Assembly: GCA_030562195.1 (NCBI GenBank)
Contig: CM060199.1
Coordinates: 17,752,338-17,816,337, forward strand
Reading direction: 5' to 3'
Length of the DNA: 64,000 bases
From: Nipponacmea schrenckii
Lineage: Eukaryota; Mollusca; Gastropoda; Lottiidae
Positions 14,591-26,577 of this stretch are shown piece after piece. Both the position numbers and the translations under genes were made by a program. A model generated the notes under the pieces. That model saw only the letters and a list, made by a program, of their open reading frames with translations, had not been told where the DNA came from and did not search any database. Position 1 is the first letter of the stretch, and each line of letters starts with the position of its first letter.

Positions 14591-17500
14591 TAATGATAGC
14601 AATATATATATATGCCAATGGTGTTATCAATAAATAACAATATAAATGATGATGTCATTGAATATCAATACAAATACCTGATTCAATTATAATCTGAATG
14701 ATGATGTCAAGCAATAGATTTTGTGTGATCAATCGGTGATTTATTAAAATATTGGAATATTTCAAAATGATGATGCCAATTATTAGCAAATTAAGATTTA
14801 ATTATGATTTAAATATTGATGTCAAGTAGTAATATCAATGTTAGATTCTCTGTAATCAACTGGTGACGTTGAAATTATAACAGTTCTATCTAAATGCCAA
14901 TAATTAACAAACTTAGATTATCTTTCTATCATAAAATCTGTTTAAATCTGATACATATTATGAGGTTTAATAAGACTTCCATAAAACCAAGAATTCACTT
15001 TGCTAAACTTTCATTGTGAAGCCTCAACGTCAAATGTCAATCTAGGCGTCTGGAAGTCTGGTATATTTTGCATAAACAGTTTGTATTAAGGAAGCTATTT
15101 ATGAAAAGAACAATGATATGTGAAGTTTTAATATAAAGTTATTGACAGTATCTCAGATTGGTTCAATACCAAACTAGAACGATGGTTGTCGGTCGGTTTG
15201 TCTATGATTTGATGAAGAGGTTTATATTCGTGAGATTATGAATGAAATTTACATGTGTCAAGTGAAAAATCCAAGTCGCTTTGGTCGTTTAATAGACAGC
15301 ACAGTCCTATACAAAGTCTTTTATTTCTATTGTGAAATACGTTTATAAGTTGCATTAATGGAGTGGATAACGTATCTAAATAATATTATTGGCTATTTGT
15401 AAAAAAAAAGTTCCTATTTCCGAGAGTGGCATCTGCATTCAAGCATTCTTTTCACTCAGACTCCTGCTAATGTGTTAGAGTGGTACTCAAAGACGCATTT
15501 AAGGGGAATGCCCCTCGGTTGGAAAATGTCTCATTTTGACAAGTGACAATTAAATTTCAAAATACAAACTTATGCAATTTATAGATCTGTTGGCTTCTGT
15601 AGGTCTCTGGCAGACCATAGTTTCGTGGATACATGGGCAGTCAAATCTTTGTGCCTAACTGCTTTGGTGAGACACTTCTCGTTATTGGCCTGCCCCTTGG
15701 GCGATTTTATATACGCCTCCAATTTGACAACAAAATAAAATCTTATGAAACAAGGATTATTTCTTCTACTGACATTAAGAGAAAAAAACAAAAATTGACC
15801 TGACAATATTAACAAAGCCTCAATATATTGTAGAACATAATATGTTCATATTATGGGGATAGGCGTTAACTATAATTACTGATATATGAAGGGTTATGGT
15901 TTGCAGCCAAAGACGTTTCGACCCCGCAGTGCGTTTTAGAAAAAATTTAAAATCTTCACTTCGATCCAGGTTTTAGGAAAACCGGAAGTGTTCATTAAAT
16001 TATTCTAAATCAAGCTCTTTGAGAACCAAGTCCATTATTTTCAGTCTGGGATACATTTACACTTCAGTTGGTCAAGTTTGCCATTCGTTTTTCCAATCGT
16101 AAAGCGTTTTTTTTTCTCCATTATTTAGCCAACCTAAGCAAGAACCCCATCGTTGTAATTTAAGCTAAAATCTATGTGCAACCAACGTTCTTCCTGTTTG
16201 AAAATTATATTAGTGACTTAAGTTAAAATTAGTTAAATTTTTTCTTAAGACTATGCTATATAGAGAGGAATTAATGAAGGAATTATGCGATTTTCGTACA
16301 TCTCTATTAATATAAGTTCAAGACCCAAACTCAACCCCCTTAAAAGACGAATCCAAACATTTAAGGGTGCCAAAAATACCAGTATATCCATGCTTCAGTT
16401 GTGTTTAGGTGTGATAAAGATACAACTGTCGACTGAAAAAGTTCTGGATCCTCATGACCATCTCTGGTATCTCTGGACATTTACGCAACAAGCCTGTAAT
16501 ATATCACGTAAACAAATGGGAAATGAACATGGGATTGCCTATGGTCATTTGTTATTTCAGTCTTGATGAACATTTTTAAAATCATTCAGAACCCAAGCTG
16601 TAGCTTTGTTGATCCAGGCAATGGTAACTGTGCAAACGCAATGGTACAAAATTGTACTTTCACACAGTTGGTAGGCCTTATACAACATTTCATCTAATAA
16701 ATTGCAAACCAAATTTCTTTGACATTCAGATTTTTGCAAGTTGACAAAGAATCACGTCACAAAGAGGTCCAAAAAACCTCGATTACTAATTCTATATATT
16801 TTTTCAAATATTTGATGATTTTTCTCCAGTTAGATACAAGTAATTCCGAACAAACCGTGACTCCAAGGTTCAGGTTGTGCCGCATGATTAAACCAATTAT
16901 CACCAATCAGTGTCACTCAGATTGAATTTTAATTCAGTAGATATATACTAACAGTGGATTGGATAGTGTTGTATTGAACCAATAAAAGCCCAGTTTGGGT
17001 ATTCCAGTTCTGATTGAGAGAACTATTCATTCTCGTAACATTCAAGGTCGTGTCTTTTGTTATAGTGTTTGTGTATATCCATCTGCCTAAAGAAAGGTTC
17101 AGATTTATATCTTAAAGATGACTGCATTTATAGACTGACGGTATCACGAGATATCGCTGCATTTAGTTGACCACTGATGACATGAACATCCAAATGGGTA
17201 CGAATGGCCTTCAGATTTATTTTATAGCAAAATTTAGATTTGGATTTTGTAATCTGAAAATGTCAGTAGTCTGTGATTATTATTTTTAATGTTCTTAGAA
17301 TGGATCAGAATTGTAAACGGGGATCTTGTTATACCAGTCTCTGTTTTACTATCGAAAAAGAGCATATTGCATAATTTCACGTGTTGTGTAAGAGTACAAA
17401 TAAGTAATGGATTTAAGAGGGGTGAATATCCTCATCGGGCCGTCTATCTCAACACCTACAATTACTGATATCACCTAGTCCTATATTGCTATCATTAAAG

Positions 17501-17955
17501 GAGAAACGACCTGCTGGGGTATTGATGAGGTTCAATTGTTTCTCAGCAAACTTCTCACAATATCCCGTAGTTCAGCTACTAAATAATATGAACTTGTTAT
17601 TTTGTTTGATAAAAACCCAAGGAATCACTGAAGTTGTAAACGATGTGCAGATTATGTTCTCGATTTAATGCTTCTGCACTCTGATTGGTCGTTATAGATA
17701 TCGTCTGCACCATAATATACAATGTAGTCGTCTGCTAACATCCTTAATCCTGTAATTAGGGTTTGAAAAGTCATCAGATTACGTTGTGCATTTAGCCTAG
17801 ATTCACAAAGTTTGTTAAAGGGTCAGACGATAGGGTAGAGTAGGTAATATATATATCACAATAATAAAAAATCTTAACGTTTTGAGGTTCTCGAAAACAT
17901 GATATACACACGTAGTCATTTCTACCATTCAATTTATTTCATTTCACAAAATATT
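14591..17955. other. Intergenic, nothing firm
   Basis: No defensible gene. The stretch 15580-15815 is less AT-rich than its surroundings and is open on the minus strand for 78 codons. I recognise no protein family in it. Open frames at 16285-16566 (+), 16557-16739 (-) and 16719-16925 (+) look random. Confidence 0.4.
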
Positions 17956-17959
17956 GTGA

Positions 17960-18520
17960 CGCCCGATTATCGACCTGACGCCCAGTTAATATATCCGTTT
18001 GACGTCAAGTTAGAATTTCAGATTGACGTCAATTTAGAATATCAGTGGCATGCCAATTTAGAATATCAATTAAGAATACCAGAGTTACGACAATTTGGAA
18101 TATCAGAGTTACGACAATTTAGAATATTAGAGTTACGGCAATTTAGAATATCAGAGTTACGACAATTTAGAATATTAGAGTTACGACAATTTAGAATATC
18201 AGAGTTACGACAATTTAGAATATTAGAGTTACGACAATTCAGAATATCAGAGTTACGACATTTTAAAATATCAGAGTTACGACAATTTAGAGAATATCAG
18301 AGTTACGACAATTAAGAATATCAGAGTTACGACAATTTAGAATATTAGAGTTACGACAATTTAGAGAATATCAGAGTTACGACAATTAAGAATAATAGAG
18401 TTACGACAATTTAGAATATGAGAGTTACGACAATTTAAAATATGAGAGTTACGACAATTTAAAATATCAGAGTTACGACAGTTTAGAATATCAGAGTTAC
18501 GTCAAGTTACAATGTTAGGA
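17960..18520. repeat. 24-bp minisatellite (TTAGAATATCAGAGTTACGA plus CAAT)
   Basis: About 20 tandem copies of a 24-bp unit. The left flank from about 17960 has related but diverged copies. The unit length keeps one frame open, so 17899-18315 reads as 138 codons with an eight-residue repeat (Ile-Ser-Glu-Leu-Arg-Gln-Phe-Arg). Neighbouring copies break the frame, and nothing else suggests translation. Confidence 0.95.
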
Positions 18521-19302
18521 AAATGTCATTTTAGAAAATTCAAAAAGTAAGTAAATCAAGATGATTTGACGTCAGAATAGGAAAACAACATCAAGTGACA
18601 ATGAAGGTACTCACAGAAATATGTGACGTCAGGATAAATACCATGTTCCTAAGATAACGTTTGGACATATACATGAACTTTCACAATCCCACATTCTCGT
18701 CATTATTTTTGATTGGTCGAGAAGTTACTCTTCGAACAATTAGATTCCTTGCAACAAACTATAGCGGGAAAATGTTTGATTGACCAGACGTAAGATCTTT
18801 TGTTATAGTTTTATTCTGGGATAATGAAGTCTACAAGGAAAAAAAATCGCTAACCGTGTAAACTTTAGCCGAGGAGCGATAACAAGCACACAAACTGGTT
18901 CTGGAATAACCACCGGGACAGATTCGTAAGAAAGTGATTTACCATTTGCAGCTTTTGTACAAATAAAATATCTTTGTTATCTGAAAGTTTCTTTATATCC
19001 ATAAACTGAATATGTCAAATTGATATCTGTTCGATTTTTCCTTGAATTTTTCTACCATGTCATTTCCACCACATCGATCACTTGTGATCTGATTGTAGCG
19101 GACGAATGTTTAGTCTAGACACAACTAGGAATGGGGTTGAGTAAAGTCTAGTATAATGACCACGGTCACAGAGGTTTTTATTTTTTGCTAATTAACTAGC
19201 TTTCAACATAATTATACTGAATAATATTGATATTGTTTTATTTTTTCATGTGATTTATTGCATTCATAATAAAGATGTAACATACTAAAGCTTGTTCATT
19301 AA
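18521..19302. other. Intergenic, nothing recognised
   Basis: Unique-looking sequence between the 24-bp array and the TTAA-flanked element. I see no coding or RNA signals. Confidence 0.4.
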
Positions 19303-19754
19303 AGGGATAATAGACGTTAGAAAACACTCGTCCTATATCTAATATTTGTGTTTTATATTGACTATTGGTGAAATAAGTATGTATCCCACACTTGATGAAT
19401 TTTCAAAAAGCGAGAATAAAACTATATTCGGATTTTTCAAAAAAGTAAGCAAGCGACAATTCCATTCTGTTTGGGAATAAAAGCGTCTGGGAAATCAGCG
19501 CTAAAACATCCATACGGGAAATCTATATGTAAGAGATACCTCCCTTTATAATTACAATTTGAAAATCGCTTTATGGATGTATAAAGCGTTTTATTATTAA
19601 CTACATATACTTGATTTTGTGGATTTATCGAATTATACAGGGATTTTGATGTATAGTGATGACGCCAGGTAAGTCCACTAATATATATATACTGTTATTC
19701 GTCAAGTTTGAGTGAAATTAAAATTTTATGTTTCTTCTGACGGCTATTATCCCT
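19303..19754. mobile_element. piggyBac-type MITE with TTAA target duplication
   Basis: The element starts AGGGATAATAGACGTTAGAA and ends with the inverted counterpart TTCTGACGGCTATTATCCCT. The imperfect inverted repeats are about 20 bp. It is flanked on both sides by TTAA (19299-19302 and 19755-19758). TTAA duplication next to a short G/C-run terminus is typical of piggyBac-superfamily transposons. At 452 bp with no transposase frame it must be non-autonomous. The termini still match well, so it is probably not very old. An unrelated palindromic origin is possible but would not explain the flanking TTAA pair. Confidence 0.75.
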
Positions 19755-20690
19755 TTAAACTAAAGGAAATGTCGTCAGGATATTTTGAAAATCTACATTC
19801 AATCTGTTGCATTCTGACTTCTGAGACATTCGGGTATTTTGCTTCAATAGAATCTAGGGATTCGGGCAGAAATCGGTTCCCGGTAATATTAGTGGGTATT
19901 TTCAATATGATCGAGCCGAAATTTTTTTTGGGGGGGGGGGGGGGTGGGGGGCAGTCGCTCCACCCTCCCGTACGCCTATGAGGTGGAATCAAACAAAATA
20001 TAAGAGCAAGTAAAGGAAGTATTTAGACGGCAATATCCCTTTACATATTTAGACGATCTTACCCCTTTGATATCAATAAGTAAAAGAATTGTTCATATAT
20101 CGGTCGACTATTCCCACCTACACGATTTGAATTCGATTTTAAAACACATGCCAACTGCCTGATTTCTGATTAATATCATTAACTGATATGTTATTTGTGC
20201 TATTGATGTCGCATAAAATTTGGTTTGGATTCTAAATTTGAGAACGCTCAAGATTCGAACTAGAACTTCAAACGACAATTTTTGATTCAAGACTTTCAGG
20301 TATGTAGCTATACTCTTTTGATTTTGATTCCACGAAATTCGAAATCATTTTGAAATACGAAAATAGAGTTTTCTCCCTTGCACTAATGAGTCTTCTGCTA
20401 ATTGAACATTTCTCGTGAAACACAGTGAAGTCAAGTAAAGAACATAATATAAGACAATTTTCATTGTTCAATAAACACCATACAACTTGCTACACTATAA
20501 TAATATTATTACCATGACTGAAAGGCTACCCGAAGATATTTCTTTGTATCATGGACAAGCTTAGATTTTATTTGCAACAATTTCTATATTTCGGCATAAT
20601 ATGTTTTTGTCACTCCATTAAAGCTGCTCTCAATTTCTATCGCAGCTATATGCAATACCATTATAGTATGAATTGAGTTTGAGTGTAGGT
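19755..20690. other. Intergenic with a long G-run
   Basis: The interval 19922-19951 has eight T followed by about 15 G, one T and six G, then a GC-richer tail ending near 19980 (CCGTACGCCTATG). This may be one end of an unidentified dispersed repeat, and it could form G-quadruplex DNA. Overlapping open frames on both strands here, and those at 20108-20471 (-), show no recognised protein. Confidence 0.45.
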
Positions 20691-20692
20691 AA

Positions 20693-21062
20693 GTTGGTCA
20701 CAAGGAAATATGGTCACAGAAATACAGGGACAAGATATTATGGACACAGTAATACAGGGACAAGATATTATGGTCATAGTAATACGGGCTTTAGGTATTT
20801 TGATCACAGTAATATTGGCACACGGAATTATGGTCACAGAAAAACAGGGACAAGATAATTATTATGGTCACTGTAATACAGGGACAGCATATTATGGTCA
20901 CTGTAATACTGGGACAACATATTCTGTTCACAGTAATACGGACACATGGTATTTGGTCTTTAATACGAAGATATGGTAATATGGTCATAGTTATACAGAC
21001 AAGTGGTATTTGGTCACTTTAATAAAGTAATATGTTCACAGAAATACGGACACAAGGTATTT
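20693..21062. repeat. 30-bp minisatellite (CAAGATATTATGGTCACAGT plus AATACAGGGA)
   Basis: About twelve tandem or near-tandem copies. CAAGATATTATGG begins at 20731 and again at 20761, giving a 30-bp period. Later copies degenerate (TGGTATTTGGTC variants). Open frames of 61-89 codons here follow from the triplet-compatible unit. Confidence 0.92.
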
Positions 21063-23075
21063 GATCTAAAAAATTCAGAAACATTGACATTTGTAATGAA
21101 AGCCCAAGGTTCCAAAGTGAAATAAAATTGCTTCTTTGTCAAACCTTGATGTATTCAATATAGCTGCTCGTCACCAAAAACTTAGTTTCATTTCAAACTA
21201 TGCTTTGGAGCCTTTCCTTATGAATTTCTGAGTTTGAAATGAAGCTCACGATGTGTGGCGTAAATTTCAATTTAAGGTCATTTAGTATTTTGTCTTCTGA
21301 CCTTAAATTGTCGAGTTTTAATCAGTTTTAGAGATAAACACACCTACGATAAGCACAAATAGCACCTTAATCTAATGTTATTTAATCCACCAGGATTATA
21401 GATAAACTTTTCTCAATTCTCTGTCAATTCTTTCCTTTAGTTCTTGGTAGATTTCAATCTGGCCTGGACTTAAAGGGTTTGTAAATCGTATTTCAGATAA
21501 AAAGTTTCTATTTAACTAGCTGACGACGGGTTTCAACCTTTAGTATTTAAAGGTAGCAGACCCTAAACGATCATAAAACGGGGTCTGATTCTGGACAATG
21601 CTTGACATCGCTTTCATCACTCGAGGCCCATGTGTCAATTATCTCGTTGACTCGTGAAAATCTCTGGTGTCTCCGCAAATGTTTTATAAATTTTTTCATC
21701 CCGCAGTGAAGGGGTGAAATTTAGGTAACTTTATACCGCGTCATTTTTCTTAATCTTCAATAACTTTGATCGGAATGTAAGAGGGTATGGGTTGAAAACG
21801 TTTTTTGACCATAGCTCTATCGACCTCTTTTTTACTTTAACATGCGGCCATTAATGTTTTATAGATTTTAATTCATTTCCATCCCAATGTGCGCTTATTT
21901 TCGTTGGTCGACGGTGTTAGGGAACATTAACATTATGCAGAAAGTTGTAAATCGAAAAGAGGCCCTTGGCTCTTAGTTTCTTTATTATCTCATTTGGGAA
22001 AAAAAAAACGAAAAAACAAAAGGATAAATCAATTTCATTTTCAAAACTTATTCATATAGCTTTTTTCTTTCGTGAAATCTTTTCTCTTTTTTTTCGTTAC
22101 GACCGTACCGGCTTGTTTTTAGTTCACACTCATCTTGTTGGTACCAAGATCCATTTCATATCGTGTTCCCAAGTGAATAACTTTAATTGAATCCAGGCTG
22201 TTATATGTCTCGCTATAATTGTTAATAATTCTACTCCCTGCTGAGACCAGATCAAAGATGGCGGAAACCCGACCCACTCATCAGAATACTTCATCAGTTG
22301 ATGTCAAACATATAAATCATATATTTTTGTAATATTTTTTCTTTTAAGTCCACAGTATTTTTTAAAATGTTCGCTTACTATGATAGGTTTCAGCCTATAA
22401 AGTGTGACTCGTGTGGTTTTTAAGGCTAGGGAATTCTCTCTCGTTTGGGACACTTGCTGTCACCAAGCGACTGGGTTTGCCATTTTTGTCAGAGTGTCTA
22501 CACAGCTAATTATGTTTAATTTGTATGAACAATCCACTTTAAAAGCAGATATTGATGTTATTTAGTTTCGTGCTTATACTCTTACTGGTAACTCCGGTGG
22601 TATTATATTTTTGTTTTGTGTAGTACCTGACATCATTTTTAGAGAGTCCACAAGCTTTTTAATGTCGCTACGTTTCACATACCAACACTAAAAGAAAATA
22701 TTTTTACCGTGGTTTAGCCTTTTCATTCTCTTAATTCGATATATATTTAATTCTATTGTATAGTGTTTATGCCAATAAGTTTACAAAGGTATCATGTTCC
22801 TGCATATTGATATAGTATTATCCAGACATCTATTGTTATACACATTATGATTGGTCACGTTTAGCCTCGTTTAACCAGGTCATTATCACCTCATTAAATA
22901 TAAATTGAAAGTAGCCAATGACAGCTTGTAATGACAGGCCTATAATAAAATAAAATGTGTGGAATGTTTCTTGTCATTGATTCAAGCCTTGGGAGGGCAG
23001 GGAAAGTATGAAACTGATTCATGATAACTAAAATATACGATTGAGTCATATGCGCTATTTCGATGTTGTAGATTG
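21063..23075. other. Intergenic; one exon-like start at 22258
   Basis: Mostly featureless. A short hairpin (CAGACCC at 21557-21563, GGGTCTG at 21581-21587) is present. At 22258 an ATG in AAAGATGGCGG context begins a 24-codon frame that quickly runs into AT-rich sequence. It could be a first exon or a YY1-like site. I see no donor that makes it a supported gene. Confidence 0.35.
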
Positions 23076-23720
23076 GATTAACAGTTAGATTTAGTCAGAC
23101 CAGAATTAGATGCAGTTAGACCAGAATTAGATACAACTGGTCAAGAAGTAGATCCATATAGGCCAGAATTAGATCCAGAATTAGATACAGCTAGGCCAAA
23201 AGTGGATACAGCTAGGCCAAAATGAGACCTAGAATAAGATCCAGTTAGACAAGAATTAGATCCAGTTAGACCAGACTTCCAGAATTAGATCCAGTTAGAC
23301 CCGAATTAGAAACAGCTAGGCCAGAAGAAGATACAGCTAGGCCAGAATGAGGTCTAGAATTAGATCCAGTTAGATCAGAATTAGATCCAGTTAAACCAGA
23401 ATTAGATACAGTTAGTCAAGAAGTAGATCCATATAGGCCAGAATTAGATCCAGAGTTAGATCCAGTTAGACCCGAATAAGATACAGCTAGGCAAGAAGTA
23501 GATCCGGTTAGACCAGAATTAGATCCAATTGACCAAAATTAGATCCCGTTAGACAAGAAATTATATCAAGTTCGACAAAAATTAAATCCAATACGATTTA
23601 GTTTGACCAGAATAAGATCCTATAGACCGAATTAGATCCATTCTGACCAGAATAAGATCTGATTAGACCAGAATTAGGCCCTGTTAGACCAGAATTAGAC
23701 CCTGTTTGACTTGAATATAA
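23076..23720. repeat. 21-bp minisatellite (AGACCAGAATTAGATCCAGTT)
   Basis: Dozens of copies of a 21-bp unit with small indels, for example near 23500-23520. Variants include AGGCCAGAA, GATACAGCT and GATCCATAT. The right edge degrades near 23720-23760. Confidence 0.93.
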
Positions 23721-26540
23721 AGTGAGACTTGTTTAAGATCCAGTCAAAATAGATCAATAGAGGCTTGAATAAGATCTCGTAAAATTTTGTGTGGACCTGT
23801 TAGACTTACTTTAGATCTGCTTAAACTGGGTTTATTTCAAGTTAAACTAGGTATAGGGTGATCAAGATTGAGTAGTTGGACGGTTTCAACACTGATTAAA
23901 AAAAAAACTACAATCGTCTAACGTAGAACTTGCAAAATACACTCACCAACCTTTAAACCAAAATTAAAACCGAGAAGAAACTCACACAAGAAAAGAAGAT
24001 GCTGTCTAATTTTTAAAAGAATGTATTGTTCTAAAAGTAGGAGTAATTTATTTGTTAAGTGAAGACTGTTAAGTTAATATTGATGTTTATATTAGCTTAT
24101 AATTAGTCTACATTTTATACCATAGGCACCTGTTTTTATGTCTTATCATTTAAACCAATCAACAATTAGTAAAATAATGACATCATTAGTTCATTTCCTT
24201 TCTTTTCACTTTCTTTTAACTTTCTTTTAATTAGAGGCATTTTTAGAACTGTGTGGAAAATAAGTTTAATTTCCAAATTCAAATGTTTACGGTAATACGC
24301 AATTTTATTTGAATATCAAAGTTTCTTTTCGTGTAAATTTGTATTTTTGCCGTAGTTGAGCTTACGACAACTGACCTATTGTATATATAGTGCATGAAAC
24401 AATAAGGCCTCTTAAAATCATGTGATTTATTTCGACGTCGTAATATACGAGGATGTTGTCCGGTTTATTGTTCTGTATATTCCCTCATTGCACACTGCAT
24501 GTTGTCATCTGTCTTAGCCACAGAAAATCATTCACGTCTTTTTATGTAAATTGAATGCAACTCACTTAGAATATAACTAGAATTCACTGTTTCATTTTTA
24601 CATAGTTTAGCTTGAATGTCGTTATTTTGGATGGTTTACGACAATCCGCCATTTTGTGTGTATTGGTTGTGAATGGATGCCTAGAATGAAAACGTGGGCG
24701 TTTTATGTTGCGATTTACTTTATTTTTTAAGGTGTTTACAGCTCTGGTGACATATGTTTTAAAATTTTAAGTAGACATTTAACAGGGATTTTGGATTAAA
24801 TTTTGTCAGTGACAAGGTAGGAAACGTTTGTTTACTTGTTGAACTCTAACTGTGAAAATCGGTCACGAAAACCGGGTCAGCTTAGCCTACGACATACGCC
24901 TTAAATTTGTCAGCGAAAAGTTTAAAAAGTTCATTAAGTTCATTTATCATTTTCAAATAATAATAGTTTTAGAGTAATATTTCAGACAATTCGTGTCTTC
25001 CTTTCGAACTACTTTCATTTTATCTACGAAACAGTTGTGGTCTGCAGCAAAGGGGGAGCACTCTGCTAAATGGCCACTTAGTGATACATTTACGGGTTTA
25101 CGGTAGTAAAATGTGAACCTATTTCCGAATATTGGGGAATCTTTAAAATTAGGTAGCAGAATTCTTAATGAATATCAAAGACATGTATCTGCTTCTTTCT
25201 GTCAATTTGCAAATCGATAGCTAGAATCAGCAGTTTGGTTGGTAAAAACTGCATGTAGGCCTACCAACTTATACATATATATTGTGTGAATAAAACAACA
25301 TGAATTTCAATAACTTTTTACGCATATAAAATTTCAAGGCTTTGTAAGACTCACATTGATACTAGTATACTGAATTCGTATGTATTTTACAAAGTCTACT
25401 GGTGGCTGCACAGTGGTTATTATCAACTTACAGGGTTTCTAATGGTGGATTTATAACAGCTAAATTTGACTCGAAATTCATTAGGACTCATATGATTTGA
25501 TATACTGTTTCTAAATTGTAAGGCAATGGGGATTACTTTTATTTTCGTCGGATTTCGTTTATTTTCCTTTAATTTATGTTGTACATGTACATAATATTTC
25601 GTTCCTTGTTGAACATACTGAGATCAGGTTGATGCTGGAAATGGCGTGAAGTTGGTATTTTCTATCTAAATAAACCCATTAAGATGTTTGGAGTGGTTTC
25701 ATTCAATATCTACCTTATAATAACACAGAAAACGACGAGAGACGATGGGGTGTTTCATGAAATTAACAAAATAACTAGCATGATACCCGAGCCAGAACTA
25801 ACAATCTTTTGTATTTACTGATTTACCTCCCTTTGAAAACTACAACAATAAAAACGTCGTTTGTTTAAAATAAAATGGCGGGTGTTTGTTGACCGATTAG
25901 GATGAAGTGCCGGCTTTTGTCATATTTTATTGTATCACTTTTAATAAAATATGTTCGTTTCACCTATTAAAATACTCCTTTCGTTTTTTATTACAGTTGA
26001 TATTTTTAAGTAAGCCTGATGAATGGCGATTAGAACGCATTTTACTCCAATCTGAGCGTGATATGAATCTAATTATACCAATATTAAGTATATTTTCATG
26101 GGAATTACAATCAAAAGCATATTTTAGATCCTATAATAACACACATAGGACATGTTACTGATTTATATTAAAAATATAAAAAGAGACATAGCAAGGGACG
26201 AACACTTTACGTGTTATTTTAATGAAAACTCGAGTGTTATTTTCTCCACCCTGAAGTAGTGAGATCTGATCTTTCGTTTTCTGATACTTCAAATTCTTTC
26301 TTTGAACAGATGTCTTTTTGGTTGTCACGTGCCACGTTCAGATTTGGCGAAACAAGTTCTATATGATGTTGCTGTTGCCGAATGATTTAAGGTGCACGAT
26401 TTTCGTGCTAATTGCATAGATTCATCATAGAATATAAATAAATAGGCGTTGCATCATATCCTTTGTTTAAAAATACCAGATGTTAAATTATATTTACAAT
26501 ACAAACTTCATTATCATATTAGCACATTAGATGCAGAATA
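23721..26540. other. Intergenic, nothing firm
   Basis: AT-rich. CCGCCATTTTG occurs at 24646-24656 and its complement AAAATGGCGGG at 25872-25882. The 84-codon open frame at 25907-26161 reads as a hydrophobic random-looking sequence with no recognised family. Confidence 0.4.
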
Positions 26541-26577
26541 GTAGGACGTAAATCTCCATTCATTTCATTTCTTAAAT
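26541..26577 (+). mobile_element. SINE 3'-tail fragment
   Basis: TAGGACGTAAATCTCCATTC followed by ATTTCATTTCTT matches the tail of the SINE copy at 30607-30857 (read there on the minus strand as GGGACGTAAACTCCATTTAT plus TTCATTTC). Only the tail is recognisable. Orientation is opposite to the other copies. Confidence 0.5.

Noticed and set aside
17899..18315. 138-codon open frame with eight-residue repeats
   Set aside because: It is produced by a 24-bp minisatellite unit; adjacent copies break the frame and no start, domain or splice context supports translation.
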